From Treponema parvum (GTDB lineage: Bacteria > Spirochaetota > Spirochaetia > Treponematales > Treponemataceae), in contig NZ_CP054257.1 of the NCBI RefSeq assembly GCF_017893945.1, forward strand, positions 310,001 through 374,000: 64,000 nt of DNA, written 5' to 3'. Made by a program: the position numbers and the translations under genes. Below the pieces are notes generated by a model. That model was given only the letters and a program-made list of their open reading frames with translations. It did no database searches and had not been told where the DNA came from. This document shows positions 16,671 to 24,500 of this stretch, in pieces; position 1 is the first letter of the stretch, and each line of letters starts with the position of its first letter.

Positions 16671-16863
16671 TTTTAGGGCATGGCTTTCGTCGGAGCTTTA
16701 TCAGTCAGATGCGCACCGCGTTTGCGCAGTGGCTGCAGCCGATCCGCTCAAGGGAATAGGCGCAGGAGTTTGCGGATATTTTTCAGGCGATAAGCCGATG
16801 TTTACATATTGACGAAAATTGTCATAATGATTAGACTTTGGCAAAATAGAGGCGGTAGTTTAT

Positions 16864-16890
16864 ATTCCGCTTGCGGCGGAATTTTATAAT
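16864..16890 (+). promoter_or_regulatory. Candidate TetR operator abutting the -10 box of ter
   Basis: ATTCCGC-TTGCG-GCGGAAT (16864-16882) lies directly before TATAAT (16885-16890) and would cover the -35 to -10 spacer. Binding by the adjacent TetR protein is inferred from proximity only. Confidence 0.4.
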
Positions 16891-16891
16891 C

Positions 16892-16962
16892 TTGCGCAAA
16901 AAGCGCACAATTGCGGCATTTTCGGAAACCTACATTTTCTGCAACGCCGCGTTTTATAGGAG
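16892..16962 (+). repeat. GTGCGC/GCGCAC-type hairpin leader, ter copy
   Basis: TTGCGCAAAAAGCGCAC forms a short hairpin and is followed by TGCGGCATTTT and, 30 nt later, GCCGCG. The same order of blocks occurs at 45077-45148 before dctP, and the hairpin alone before bcp. Confidence 0.6.
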
Positions 16963-16967
16963 ATTTT

Positions 16968-18197
16968 ATGGTCATTAAACCGATGGTACGAAGCAATATC
17001 TGCATAAACGCACATCCTGTCGGATGCGCAAAAGAAACGGAAAATCAGATCGAATATGTAAAAGCGCAAAAGAAGAAGCGCGGAATAAAAAACGTAAAGG
17101 AAGGCGGCAAGGGGCCCAAGACGGTCCTTGTTTTGGGATGTTCTACAGGATACGGGCTTGCCAGCCGCATAGTAAGCGCCTTTGCATACGGAGCCGACAC
17201 GATCGGAGTTTCATATGAAAAAGAAGCCACCGAAACAAAGGGCGGCACTCCCGGCTGGTACAACAATACGGCCTTTGACGCCGCTGCAAAAAAGGCGGGA
17301 CTTGTTTCAATAACCATAAACGCCGACGCCTATGCGGACGAAACGCGTTCTCAGGTTATCGGCGAAGCAAAGAAACTCGGCCGGAAATTCGATCTTATAA
17401 TTTACAGCCTTGCAAGCCCCGTGCGCACCGATCCTGACACAAAGGTGCTTTACAAGTCCGTGATCAAACCGCGCGGAAAACCCTACAGCGGAAAATACAT
17501 CGATATCATGTCGCAGACTCTTAAAGAATCTAGCGAAGAACCCGCTACGGAAGAAGAAATTGCCAATACCGTCAAGGTTATGGGAGGCGACGACTGGCGC
17601 CGTTGGATAAAACAGCTTTCACAAGCGGGCGTTCTTGCAAAAGGATGCCGCACGGTAGCTTATTCTTATATAGGGCCGGAACTCAGCCATGCGATATACC
17701 GTGACGGAACTATAGGAACTGCAAAGCTCGACCTGGAAAAGGCCGCGCTTGATCTTAACGAGGAATTAAAATCGTCTGTAGGCGGCGGAGCCTTTGTTTC
17801 CGTAAACAAGGGGCTTGTAACCCGCTCAAGCGCGGTAATTCCCATAATATCGCTTTATCTTTCAGTGTTGTTTAAGGTGATGAAGGAAAAAGGAACTCAC
17901 GAAGGCTGTATCGAACAGATTGAAAGGCTTTTTGCGGAGCGGCTTTATACGGGATCGGACAATTCCGCCTCGGACGTTCCTACTGACAGCGAACATAGGA
18001 TAAGAATTGACGATTGGGAACTTGCCGATGATGTTCAAAAACTTTGCCGCGAACGCATGGCTGCCGTGACCCAGGAAAATCTTTCGCAGCTGTGCGACCT
18101 CGAAGGATACAAACATGATTTTCTTGCTACGAACGGTTTTGACATTGCCGGCGTGGATTATGACAAAGACGTCGCGCGCATGGATTCCATATCATAG
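16968..18197 (+). CDS. ter: Trans-2-enoyl-CoA reductase (Ter/FabV family)
   Basis: A 410-residue NADH-dependent enoyl-CoA reductase that reduces crotonyl-CoA-type substrates to acyl-CoA. It closely resembles the T. denticola enzyme: IKPMVRSNICINAHP start, Rossmann LGCSTGYGLASR, SLASPVRTDPDT, AYSYIGPE, and the active-site Y-x8-K pair Y244/K253. FVSVNKGLVTR and EHRIRIDDWEL near the C-terminus are also conserved. In treponemes the enzyme is thought to take part in fatty-acid synthesis or butyrate-type fermentation. AGGAG lies 6 nt before the ATG at 16968; the frame opens earlier but without an RBS. The upstream TetR gene may regulate it. Confidence 0.95.
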   Translation: MVIKPMVRSNICINAHPVGCAKETENQIEYVKAQKKKRGIKNVKEGGKGPKTVLVLGCSTGYGLASRIVSAFAYGADTIGVSYEKEATETKGGTPGWYNNTAFDAAAKKAGLVSITINADAYADETRSQVIGEAKKLGRKFDLIIYSLASPVRTDPDTKVLYKSVIKPRGKPYSGKYIDIMSQTLKESSEEPATEEEIANTVKVMGGDDWRRWIKQLSQAGVLAKGCRTVAYSYIGPELSHAIYRDGTIGTAKLDLEKAALDLNEELKSSVGGGAFVSVNKGLVTRSSAVIPIISLYLSVLFKVMKEKGTHEGCIEQIERLFAERLYTGSDNSASDVPTDSEHRIRIDDWELADDVQKLCRERMAAVTQENLSQLCDLEGYKHDFLATNGFDIAGVDYDKDVARMDSIS

Positions 18198-18257
18198 TTA
18201 AAGAAAAACATCCGTGTGCGACTGAGGCATTAAGAAAAACATCCTTAATATCAACAG

Positions 18258-18287
18258 TTGTTTTTAGAGGCCGGCCTGTGGTATAAT
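18258..18287 (+). promoter_or_regulatory. Promoter of the pyrBIC operon
   Basis: TTGTTT (18258-18263), 18-bp spacer, TATAAT (18282-18287). The transcript would begin near 18294 and carry the hairpin described next. Confidence 0.6.
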
Positions 18288-18292
18288 TAAAA

Positions 18293-18333
18293 CATCCGAA
18301 AAAATTCATCTTTAGCGATTTTTTCCGGATTCA
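18293..18333 (+). promoter_or_regulatory. Leader hairpin before pyrB (possible attenuator)
   Basis: CATCCGAAAAAAT pairs with ATTTTTTCCGGAT with a single bulge. The T-run sits in the 3' arm of the stem. It ends about 7 nt before GGAGG. It belongs structurally to the dispersed hairpin family seen at 7571 and 25602, so it may be either a regulatory attenuator or a repeat that landed in the leader. Confidence 0.45.
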
Positions 18334-18347
18334 GCGGAGGATGGGCC

Positions 18348-19271
18348 ATGTTAAACGGACGGCATCTCATTGAGCCAAACGATTTATCTTTGACGGAAAT
18401 AGATGAAATTTGTTCCTTAGCCGAACAAATTATCGTTGATCCGGTATCTTTTCAAGATGTGTGCCGCGGGAAAATTCTCGCGGCACTTTTTTTTGAACCG
18501 AGCACAAGAACACGGCTTTCCTTTGAAGCGGCAATGCTCAGATTGGGCGGCGCCGTCGAAGGTTTTGCCGATGCGTCTTCTTCGTCGGCAACTAAAGGAG
18601 AATCGCTTGCCGACACAATCCGCGTGGTTTCATCTTATACGGACGTCCTTGCGATAAGAAGTTCCAAAGAAGGCGCCGCTCTTTTGGCAAGCAAATATTC
18701 GTCTTGTCCGGTGATAAACGCGGGCGACGGGGGACATTTTCATCCTACGCAGACATTGACGGATCTTCTTACCGTAAGGCAGCTTAAGGGCAGCCTTGAA
18801 GGCCAAACGGTAGGTTTCTGCGGCGATCTTAAATTCGGGCGGACGGTACACAGTCTGGTGCAGGCATTGAGCCGCTATCCTAAAAACAAATTTATTTTTA
18901 TAAGCCCCAAAGAACTTCAGATGCCGGATTACATGCTGAAAAACATCCTAGAACCTTTAAAAATAGAATACCGCAGCGCGGAACGCCTCGAAGACGCCAT
19001 AGGCGATGTCGACATTCTTTATATGACCCGTGTTCAAAAAGAAAGATTTTTTAACGAACAGGATTATATAAGGTTAAAAGACAGCTACATTCTTGACAAC
19101 GAAAAGATGAAACTCGCGCGCAGGGACATGATAGTGCTTCACCCGCTGCCGCGCGTAAATGAAATCGCTGCGGAAGTTGACGGAGATACGCGGGCTGCGT
19201 ATTTTAAGCAGGCTAAGTACGGAATGTTTGTGCGGATGGCGCTTATTGCAAAACTTACTGGAAGTCTATAA
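18348..19271 (+). CDS. pyrB: Aspartate carbamoyltransferase catalytic subunit
   Basis: Joins carbamoyl phosphate and aspartate, the committed pyrimidine step. It is 307 residues, normal for PyrB. The carbamoyl-phosphate loop [11 protein letters not shown] (from F49), the [12 protein letters not shown] loop and HPLPR (H265 to R269) are intact. GGAGG precedes the ATG by 8 nt. It is followed 15 bp later by pyrI, so a classical PyrB-PyrI holoenzyme with nucleotide feedback is expected. Confidence 0.96.
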   Translation: MLNGRHLIEPNDLSLTEIDEICSLAEQIIVDPVSFQDVCRGKILAALFFEPSTRTRLSFEAAMLRLGGAVEGFADASSSSATKGESLADTIRVVSSYTDVLAIRSSKEGAALLASKYSSCPVINAGDGGHFHPTQTLTDLLTVRQLKGSLEGQTVGFCGDLKFGRTVHSLVQALSRYPKNKFIFISPKELQMPDYMLKNILEPLKIEYRSAERLEDAIGDVDILYMTRVQKERFFNEQDYIRLKDSYILDNEKMKLARRDMIVLHPLPRVNEIAAEVDGDTRAAYFKQAKYGMFVRMALIAKLTGSL

Positions 19272-19286
19272 GGGAGCTGAAGCAAG

Positions 19287-19742
19287 ATGTTAAACGTTGA
19301 TACGATAAAAAACGGTCTTGTGATCGATCACATAAACGCCGGTTACGGACCTAAAATTTTCCAATGGCTGGGTTTGGATAAAGCGAAATTCAGTTCCGCT
19401 CTTATCATGAATGTTCCGTCTAAAAAAACTGGAAAAAAAGATATTATAAAGATAGACAATACGATAAATATCGATTTTTCAGTGCTGGGATTTATTGATC
19501 CCAACATTACGGTAAATATAATAAAAGATGAAAAGATCGTTAACAAGATTACGATGGAGTTGCCGGACAGGGTGGAAAATGTTGTAAAGTGCAAAAATCC
19601 GCGCTGTATAACCACGACCGAACACTATATTCCTCAAATTTTCAGGCTGGTTGATCGCACAGAGGGACTGTACCGCTGCCAATACTGCGATACTTTGTAT
19701 AAAGCCGGAAACAACGCCGAGCTTATGGAGCATAAAGATTGA
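19287..19742 (+). CDS. pyrI: Aspartate carbamoyltransferase regulatory subunit
   Basis: A 151-residue PyrI that binds CTP/ATP and docks on PyrB through a zinc site. The four zinc cysteines are C102, C107, C131 and C134. The nucleotide-binding half opens with NGLVIDHINAGYG. GGAG lies about 10 nt before the start. Its stop overlaps the TTG start of pyrC by 4 bp (TTGA). Confidence 0.95.
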   Translation: MLNVDTIKNGLVIDHINAGYGPKIFQWLGLDKAKFSSALIMNVPSKKTGKKDIIKIDNTINIDFSVLGFIDPNITVNIIKDEKIVNKITMELPDRVENVVKCKNPRCITTTEHYIPQIFRLVDRTEGLYRCQYCDTLYKAGNNAELMEHKD

Positions 19743-21346
19743 ACGGATGTGAAAAAAATAAGGCGCTTTTGATTTATAACGCTCGTTTAGTAGACGAAGA
19801 GCTCGACACGGAAGGCGCTGTTTTGGTTTTTGAAGGCAAGATAAAAAAGGTGTTTAATGGCCGGTTCTCAACAAAAAAAGACGCCGAATCCCTTGTAAAA
19901 GACGCTTTGATCGCCGCAGCATCGGGCAAAACGGCATCTTCGGCGGCGTCGGGGTTGGCGGCCGCATCGGAATCATGTAAAAACCCATATTCGAATGCGG
20001 CTTCCGTAAGTCTTAAATACGATGACATTTCTTTTTACGACGCCGAAGGACTTACGCTTATGCCGGCTTTTATAGACATGCATGTCCATTTGCGTTATCC
20101 GGGGCAAACGCAAAAAGAAGACCTTCACAGCGGTCTTAAGGCCGCAGCGGCAGGGGGCGTTGGAACCTTAGTCGCCATGGCAAATACGTTGCCGACGGTT
20201 TCTTCGGGAAAAGAAGCAAAAAAAATATCGGAAGAAGGAAATACGCTGGGGCTTTCAAATATGTTTCAGGCGGTAAGCCTTACAAAGGGTTTTAAAGGAA
20301 AAGACACCTCTTCCCTAGACGACGCAGATCCCGCTTTTAGTCCCGTAGTAAGCGAAGACGGAAGAGACGTTTGGGACTCTTCCGTGATGCTTGAGGCGAT
20401 GAAAAAGGCCGTGGAAAAAAATCTTATCGTAAGCTGCCACAGCGAAGACCCTTCACTTACGGCTCTGGCCGATCTGTACAGGCAGGAAGCTCTTGCCGTC
20501 ATGCGCGAGTATTCGATACCCGCATGGGGAGTTGAAAATTCAAGCGGTTTTGAATCTGCATCCGGCGCAAAAAAACTTCCGCCAGAAGCGGACGCAAAGA
20601 TCACGAAGGCTCTTACAAAGGCGAATGAAATCCTTGCCGTGTCGGAAGATTCTTATACGGAACGAAACCTCTTGCTTTCGGAACTTGCGCACTGCCGCGT
20701 TCACATAGCTCACGTGAGCACTAAAAAAAGCATGGATGCGGTGCGCCGTGCAAAGGAAAGATTTTTTGCCGCAAACAAAGGTTGCGAAAAAAACAAAGAT
20801 TGTGAAAACGGTGACGGGCGCGGCGCTTTAAAAAACTGTAAAATTTCTTGCGAAGTAACTCCTCATCATCTGGCCCTGTGCGGTACTTTTCCGCCTTATA
20901 TAAGGGCGCTGGTAAATCCTCCTTTAAGGGCCGAAGATGACAGAAAGGCGCTCATTGAAGCGTTGCGTGACGGAACGGCCGATGTCATTTCCACCGATCA
21001 CGCTCCGCACACTTTTGAAGACAAATCCCGCGGTTCTCCGGGATTTTCGGGGCTTGAAACCTCTTACGCCGTCTGTAATACGGTTTTGGTAAGGCAAAAC
21101 GGGTTTACCGAGAGCCGTCTGTCGCGCCTTATGTCCGCCCAGCCTGCAAGAATTTTAGGGCTGAAAAAAGGGCGGCTTTCGGAATCGTTTGACGCGGATT
21201 TGGTTTTAACTTCGCCTTCCGAAAAATGGCGCGTTTCGGGAGAAAATTTTTTCAGCAAGGGGAAGGCGACTCCTTTTGAAGGAAAGGAACTTTTCGGCCG
21301 CATTCACGCGACGTTCATAGGCGGAAAGCAGGTTTTCAAATTATAA
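19739..21346 (+). CDS. pyrC: Dihydroorotase with an internal low-complexity insert
   Basis: Closes carbamoyl-aspartate to dihydroorotate. Metal ligands are in DMHVHLRYPGQ (H115, H117), and CHSEDP, HIAHVST and STDHAPHT follow in order. The 535-residue length exceeds the usual 420-440. Extra sequence lies at about 45-98 (Ala/Ser-rich, before the HxH strand) and around 335-360 (Asn/Lys/Gly-rich). The start is TTG, overlapping the pyrI stop, with GGAG 8 nt upstream. Translation is probably coupled to pyrI. Confidence 0.92.
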   Translation: MNGCEKNKALLIYNARLVDEELDTEGAVLVFEGKIKKVFNGRFSTKKDAESLVKDALIAAASGKTASSAASGLAAASESCKNPYSNAASVSLKYDDISFYDAEGLTLMPAFIDMHVHLRYPGQTQKEDLHSGLKAAAAGGVGTLVAMANTLPTVSSGKEAKKISEEGNTLGLSNMFQAVSLTKGFKGKDTSSLDDADPAFSPVVSEDGRDVWDSSVMLEAMKKAVEKNLIVSCHSEDPSLTALADLYRQEALAVMREYSIPAWGVENSSGFESASGAKKLPPEADAKITKALTKANEILAVSEDSYTERNLLLSELAHCRVHIAHVSTKKSMDAVRRAKERFFAANKGCEKNKDCENGDGRGALKNCKISCEVTPHHLALCGTFPPYIRALVNPPLRAEDDRKALIEALRDGTADVISTDHAPHTFEDKSRGSPGFSGLETSYAVCNTVLVRQNGFTESRLSRLMSAQPARILGLKKGRLSESFDADLVLTSPSEKWRVSGENFFSKGKATPFEGKELFGRIHATFIGGKQVFKL

Positions 21347-21351
21347 ACAGT

Positions 21352-21380
21352 GGCCTTGGCTATGCGCAGGGCCTTTTTAT
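21352..21380 (+). terminator. Terminator after pyrC
   Basis: GGCCTTG (21352-21358) pairs with CAGGGCC (21367-21373, one G-T), then TTTTTATT. It lies between convergent genes and runs into the last codon of the FemAB-like gene. Confidence 0.7.
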
Positions 21381-22501
21381 TGCCTGTAAAATTGATCTTC
21401 CAAGCAAAAATACGAGTATGATTTTTCATTGAACGGAAAATCCCACGTGCCGGCAAAGCGCACTTTTTCGCCGCCGAAGCCGGTTTTAAAAAGGTATAGC
21501 CCCGCCATAGGATTTGACGAATCGTCGTTCGGAGGAATGCCCATAAGATCGTACGCGGTGCAGCCCTTGCTGCGGGCAAACCGTATCGCTTCCCACTGCA
21601 GACCGTAATTCGGCATGAGCTCTTTTTTTTCGGCGCTCGATCCTGCGTACAGATAGTATGCGTTATGTCCTGAAAGCGCGATTATTATTCCCGAAAGCAG
21701 AATTCCGTTTTTTGACGCGCTCATAATGTGAAACTGCGGAAGCGGCGCGGGAGCTGCAAGCGGTATAACATCCTTTTTCCCTTTTGGGTTAGGCGGGTGC
21801 TCGTGAAAAATATTTTCTTGAATACGCTTGTGCGAAAACAGTTTGTTAAAATATTCTTCACGTTCGGAATAAAAATGTTTCCGTTTTGCCGTTTTTTCAT
21901 AAAGCGCGTACCAGTCGTGAAGCATGTCTTTACCGCCGACGGCAAAATCAATCCCGCTGCGGTATGAGCGACGTATACAGTTGCGCGTAGTCGCTCTCAT
22001 GTGCGAGAGTATTTGCTCGGGCGTAAGCGCTAAATTAATGATGACCGTGTTTGCCGCAAGGTGACCGGTCGGAGCTTTTCTAAGATTGTGCGTTTGGGTT
22101 CCCCAGTTTAAAGCCAGCTGCGCAGTCTGAGGATTTACGATTTCTTCACCGCCATACTGGCTTCGCCAGGCAAGATCGTACCGTAAGCATATGCAGTTTT
22201 CAGGCAGGTAGGGGCGTAGTGCAAGAGCGAGTTCTTCAAGCAGAACGCCGCGTTTTTCAGACGGCAACACGACTGAGGGCGCTTTAGGCGCGTATGCGTA
22301 GCAGCTGCCGTCGCTGCGTTTTCTTATCAGCGCCATAAACGGAAAGGTAAGCGGAGAATCGAAGTTTTCGTCTGAAAACGTTACCGAAAAAAAATAAGGC
22401 TGCTGGCCGAGAGCCTCTTTAAACGTTCCCCAAAATGCGGTTTGAAAAAGATTGTCGTGAGGAGGAAATACATCGGGAGTGACTTTTTGTACCGTAACCA
22501 T
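21377..22501 (-). CDS. FemABX-family aminoacyl transferase, GNAT-fold
   Basis: About 374 residues resembling FemX/FemAB peptidoglycan aminoacyltransferases, which use aminoacyl-tRNA to extend the lipid II stem peptide. Recognisable pieces are FQTAFWGTFKEALGQ, CICLRYDLAW, RATTRNCIRRS, and the C-terminal GLQWEAIRFARSKGCTAYDLMGIPP. The last of these is typical of the second GNAT fold. The start is uncertain: ATG at 22501 or 22546, neither with a Shine-Dalgarno, and a TATACA box overlaps the upstream one. I prefer 22501. Whether the substrate is peptidoglycan or a protein cannot be told from sequence. Confidence 0.75.
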   Translation of the reverse strand: MVTVQKVTPDVFPPHDNLFQTAFWGTFKEALGQQPYFFSVTFSDENFDSPLTFPFMALIRKRSDGSCYAYAPKAPSVVLPSEKRGVLLEELALALRPYLPENCICLRYDLAWRSQYGGEEIVNPQTAQLALNWGTQTHNLRKAPTGHLAANTVIINLALTPEQILSHMRATTRNCIRRSYRSGIDFAVGGKDMLHDWYALYEKTAKRKHFYSEREEYFNKLFSHKRIQENIFHEHPPNPKGKKDVIPLAAPAPLPQFHIMSASKNGILLSGIIIALSGHNAYYLYAGSSAEKKELMPNYGLQWEAIRFARSKGCTAYDLMGIPPNDDSSNPMAGLYLFKTGFGGEKVRFAGTWDFPFNEKSYSYFCLEDQFYRQ

Positions 22502-22750
22502 AGCGGGCACGATAACAGTAAAAAAAGAAAGCCGCAACGCTGTCATCTGTATACCATGCAGCTAGTCCTTTTTATAAGGCGGATTATAAAACTGCGGCAG
22601 TGTCACAGACTGATACTGCCGGAACTTGCAGCTTGCAGAAAGCCGGCTGCGGTTTTTTACACCTTTTGCGCGTTCCGCACGTTGGACACAGGAGCCGCAG
22701 CCGGACAATGGAATGGGTAAGGCGTACGTCCGCCGCCCGGTAATAAAGAC

Positions 22751-24043
22751 TTACTTGTTGTTCCTTGCAAGAATCTCTTCAACCTTAGCCCTAAAATCCT
22801 TTAAGCCCTTTTCGGCGCTGACGTTGCCGCTAAGAATTCGCTGGAATACGGGAACGGTGTTTGCGTCAATTTCGGAATAGCCGCTTCTAAGTTGCAAAGT
22901 GTGTCCGTATTTTGCATTGATGGCGTCCGTAGCCTTCTTTATGTCGCGTGGGCTCTTGGTGGCGTCAAGATACAGACCCCACAATTCTGGATCGTTGTTT
23001 AAAGACGGAGGAATGCGGCGGGCTGCGCTGTATAACCTTTCTCCCTCGTTGCCTCTGAGAAAGCTTAAGAACTTCCATGCCGCGTCTTTTTGTTTGGATG
23101 CTGCGGATATTGCAATCTCGTTGCTCTTGACGGTAGTAGTGTTTTTTACCGTTTTTCCGCCGGGGAAGGGATACACTTCAAAATTTATGCCTTCAACTTT
23201 CTGAATGGCTAAGATTTCCTGTGCTGAAACAATCATCATAGCAAGCGTTCCCGAAGTAAACCAGCGGCTTATCGTTTCGGCTGCAGGGGTGGAAATCATG
23301 TCTTTGGGTAAAAATCCCTGCTGATAAAGGTCTGCGATCATCTGTAAGGCCTGGCAGCCTTCGGGAGAATCGAGCGCATAGCCTTTGCGGTCCTCAGTGA
23401 GCAGATTTGCTCCGTAAGCCCAGATAAAGCCGTAAAAAGGATTGTTGGAAGCCATTTGGTTTGCGTATCCATACACTCCCGTTTTTACCCCGCCGAATTG
23501 CTTTACGATCCTTATAAAATCGTCTACCGTCCAGTCGTATGATGGGAGCGCGATGCCTGCCTTTTTGAAGGTGTCGAGGTTTAACGCCAAATAGATGGGA
23601 GCGGTACCCCATGGAAGGGCATGAATTTCACCTTTGATCGTAGCTTCTTCTATTGCCGCCTTTGAATAAATTGAAGTGTCGAAGCCCGATTTTTCTATAA
23701 AGGGTTTAAGGCTTGCGACGGCTCCCAGATTGCAGAAGTCCTGAAAGAAATATGAGTCGATGCGCATGACGTCCGGCGCCATACCGCCTGAAATCATCGT
23801 CATGAGTTTTGTGTGATAGTCGTTGTAGGCGGAGACTACCGGTTCTACTTTGATGTTGGGATTCTTTTTTTCAAATTCGTCGATGATCGTTCTTTCAACG
23901 CCTATTGAATCAGGGTTGCCCCAAAAAGCGTATTTTATTGTGGTAACGCCGCTGCCCTGCGATCCTGCATCCTTATCGCCCGAAGCGAAAATACTTCCTG
24001 TAGCCGCTAAAAGCGCCAAAAGAACTGCGAGTGTTTTTTTCAC
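22751..24043 (-). CDS. Sugar ABC-transporter substrate-binding protein (family 1)
   Basis: A 430-residue periplasmic binding protein. Signal peptide with core LLALLAATGSIFA, then a mature chain with the family features IKYAFWGNPD, FEKKNPNIKV, LMTMISGGMAPDVMRID and ALPWGTAPIYLALN. The start is GTG at 24043 with AGGAGG six bases upstream. No ABC permease or ATPase gene follows, so the partner transporter is encoded elsewhere or shared. The binding preference (oligosaccharide or polyol) is unknown. Confidence 0.88.
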   Translation of the reverse strand: MKKTLAVLLALLAATGSIFASGDKDAGSQGSGVTTIKYAFWGNPDSIGVERTIIDEFEKKNPNIKVEPVVSAYNDYHTKLMTMISGGMAPDVMRIDSYFFQDFCNLGAVASLKPFIEKSGFDTSIYSKAAIEEATIKGEIHALPWGTAPIYLALNLDTFKKAGIALPSYDWTVDDFIRIVKQFGGVKTGVYGYANQMASNNPFYGFIWAYGANLLTEDRKGYALDSPEGCQALQMIADLYQQGFLPKDMISTPAAETISRWFTSGTLAMMIVSAQEILAIQKVEGINFEVYPFPGGKTVKNTTTVKSNEIAISAASKQKDAAWKFLSFLRGNEGERLYSAARRIPPSLNNDPELWGLYLDATKSPRDIKKATDAINAKYGHTLQLRSGYSEIDANTVPVFQRILSGNVSAEKGLKDFRAKVEEILARNNK

Positions 24044-24072
24044 GTTTTCCTCCTAAACTTTAGTTTATTGAT

Positions 24073-24101
24073 ATTCTCTTATCACCTTCGGGAACTGTCA
24101 A
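24073..24101 (-). promoter_or_regulatory. Promoter of the sugar-binding protein gene
   Basis: Minus strand TTGACA (24096-24101), 17-bp spacer, GAGAAT (24073-24078). Confidence 0.6.
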
Positions 24102-24395
24102 TTTGAAATCTTTTATGATCATTGTAAAATTTTTTACCGAAGAATAAAAATAAGATAGGGAATTTGCGGTACCGCAGCATTTTTTTGCTTTATTGAGGGC
24201 GGCAAAGGAAGCTGTCTCAATAGTCGGTTACTGTTGCGCTCAGCCGCTGCATTTTCCTGCGGCGTTTACAACAAGCGGTGAACACTAAGTTTTGCGCCGC
24301 TTGTTCGCCCGCTGCTTTTGCGCTTGCGGTTAGTGGAGAATGGCGTTATTTAGAGGCCGCGAGATGAAACGCGCCGATACGCCGATACGAAAAAA

Positions 24396-24424
24396 TTGAC
24401 ACGGCCAAAAAGCTATGATAGCAT
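24396..24424 (+). promoter_or_regulatory. Promoter of the first TRAP operon
   Basis: TTGACA (24396-24401), 17-bp spacer, TAGCAT (24419-24424). Confidence 0.65.
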
Positions 24425-24444
24425 AAATTTTATACGAAAAAGTT

Positions 24445-24479
24445 TAAATTTAACGTCTGAAATAACGCCGTTAAATTTA
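24445..24479 (+). promoter_or_regulatory. Perfect leader hairpin before dctP
   Basis: TAAATTTAACG (24445-24455) pairs exactly with 24469-24479 across a 13-nt loop. It lies just upstream of AAGGAGA, so it could gate transcription or ribosome access. Its A/T-rich form also suits a DNA operator. Confidence 0.55.
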
Positions 24480-24500
24480 GCTTCAATCAAGGAGAAATGT

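Larger units (their letters stand above)
16671..16967. other. Spacer before the enoyl-CoA reductase gene
   Basis: No gene. It contains a 7-bp palindrome with 5-nt centre (16864-16882, ATTCCGC/GCGGAAT), a TATAAT box (16885-16890), and a GTGCGC-type hairpin leader (from 16892). The spacer ends in AGGAG before the ATG. The leader is related to the ones before dctP at 45153 and bcp. Confidence 0.55.
24044..24500. other. Divergent control region between two binding-protein genes
   Basis: No gene. It carries the leftward promoter (24073-24101), a 9-bp AACAAGCGG stem (24270-24278 with 24297-24305) of unknown role, the rightward promoter (24396-24424), and an 11-bp leader hairpin (24445-24479). An alternative TTG at 24396 is inside the -35 box and is not a start. 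Confidence 0.6.

Noticed and set aside
22641-22703. Terminator of the sugar-binding protein gene
   Set aside because: CCGGCTGCGG and CCGCAGCCGG are complementary but separated by a loop of more than 40 nt with no T-run in the right place.
24396-24500. TTG start extending dctP upstream
   Set aside because: The codon is part of the TTGACA -35 box. The signal peptide starts at the ATG at 24501 with AAGGAGA before it.
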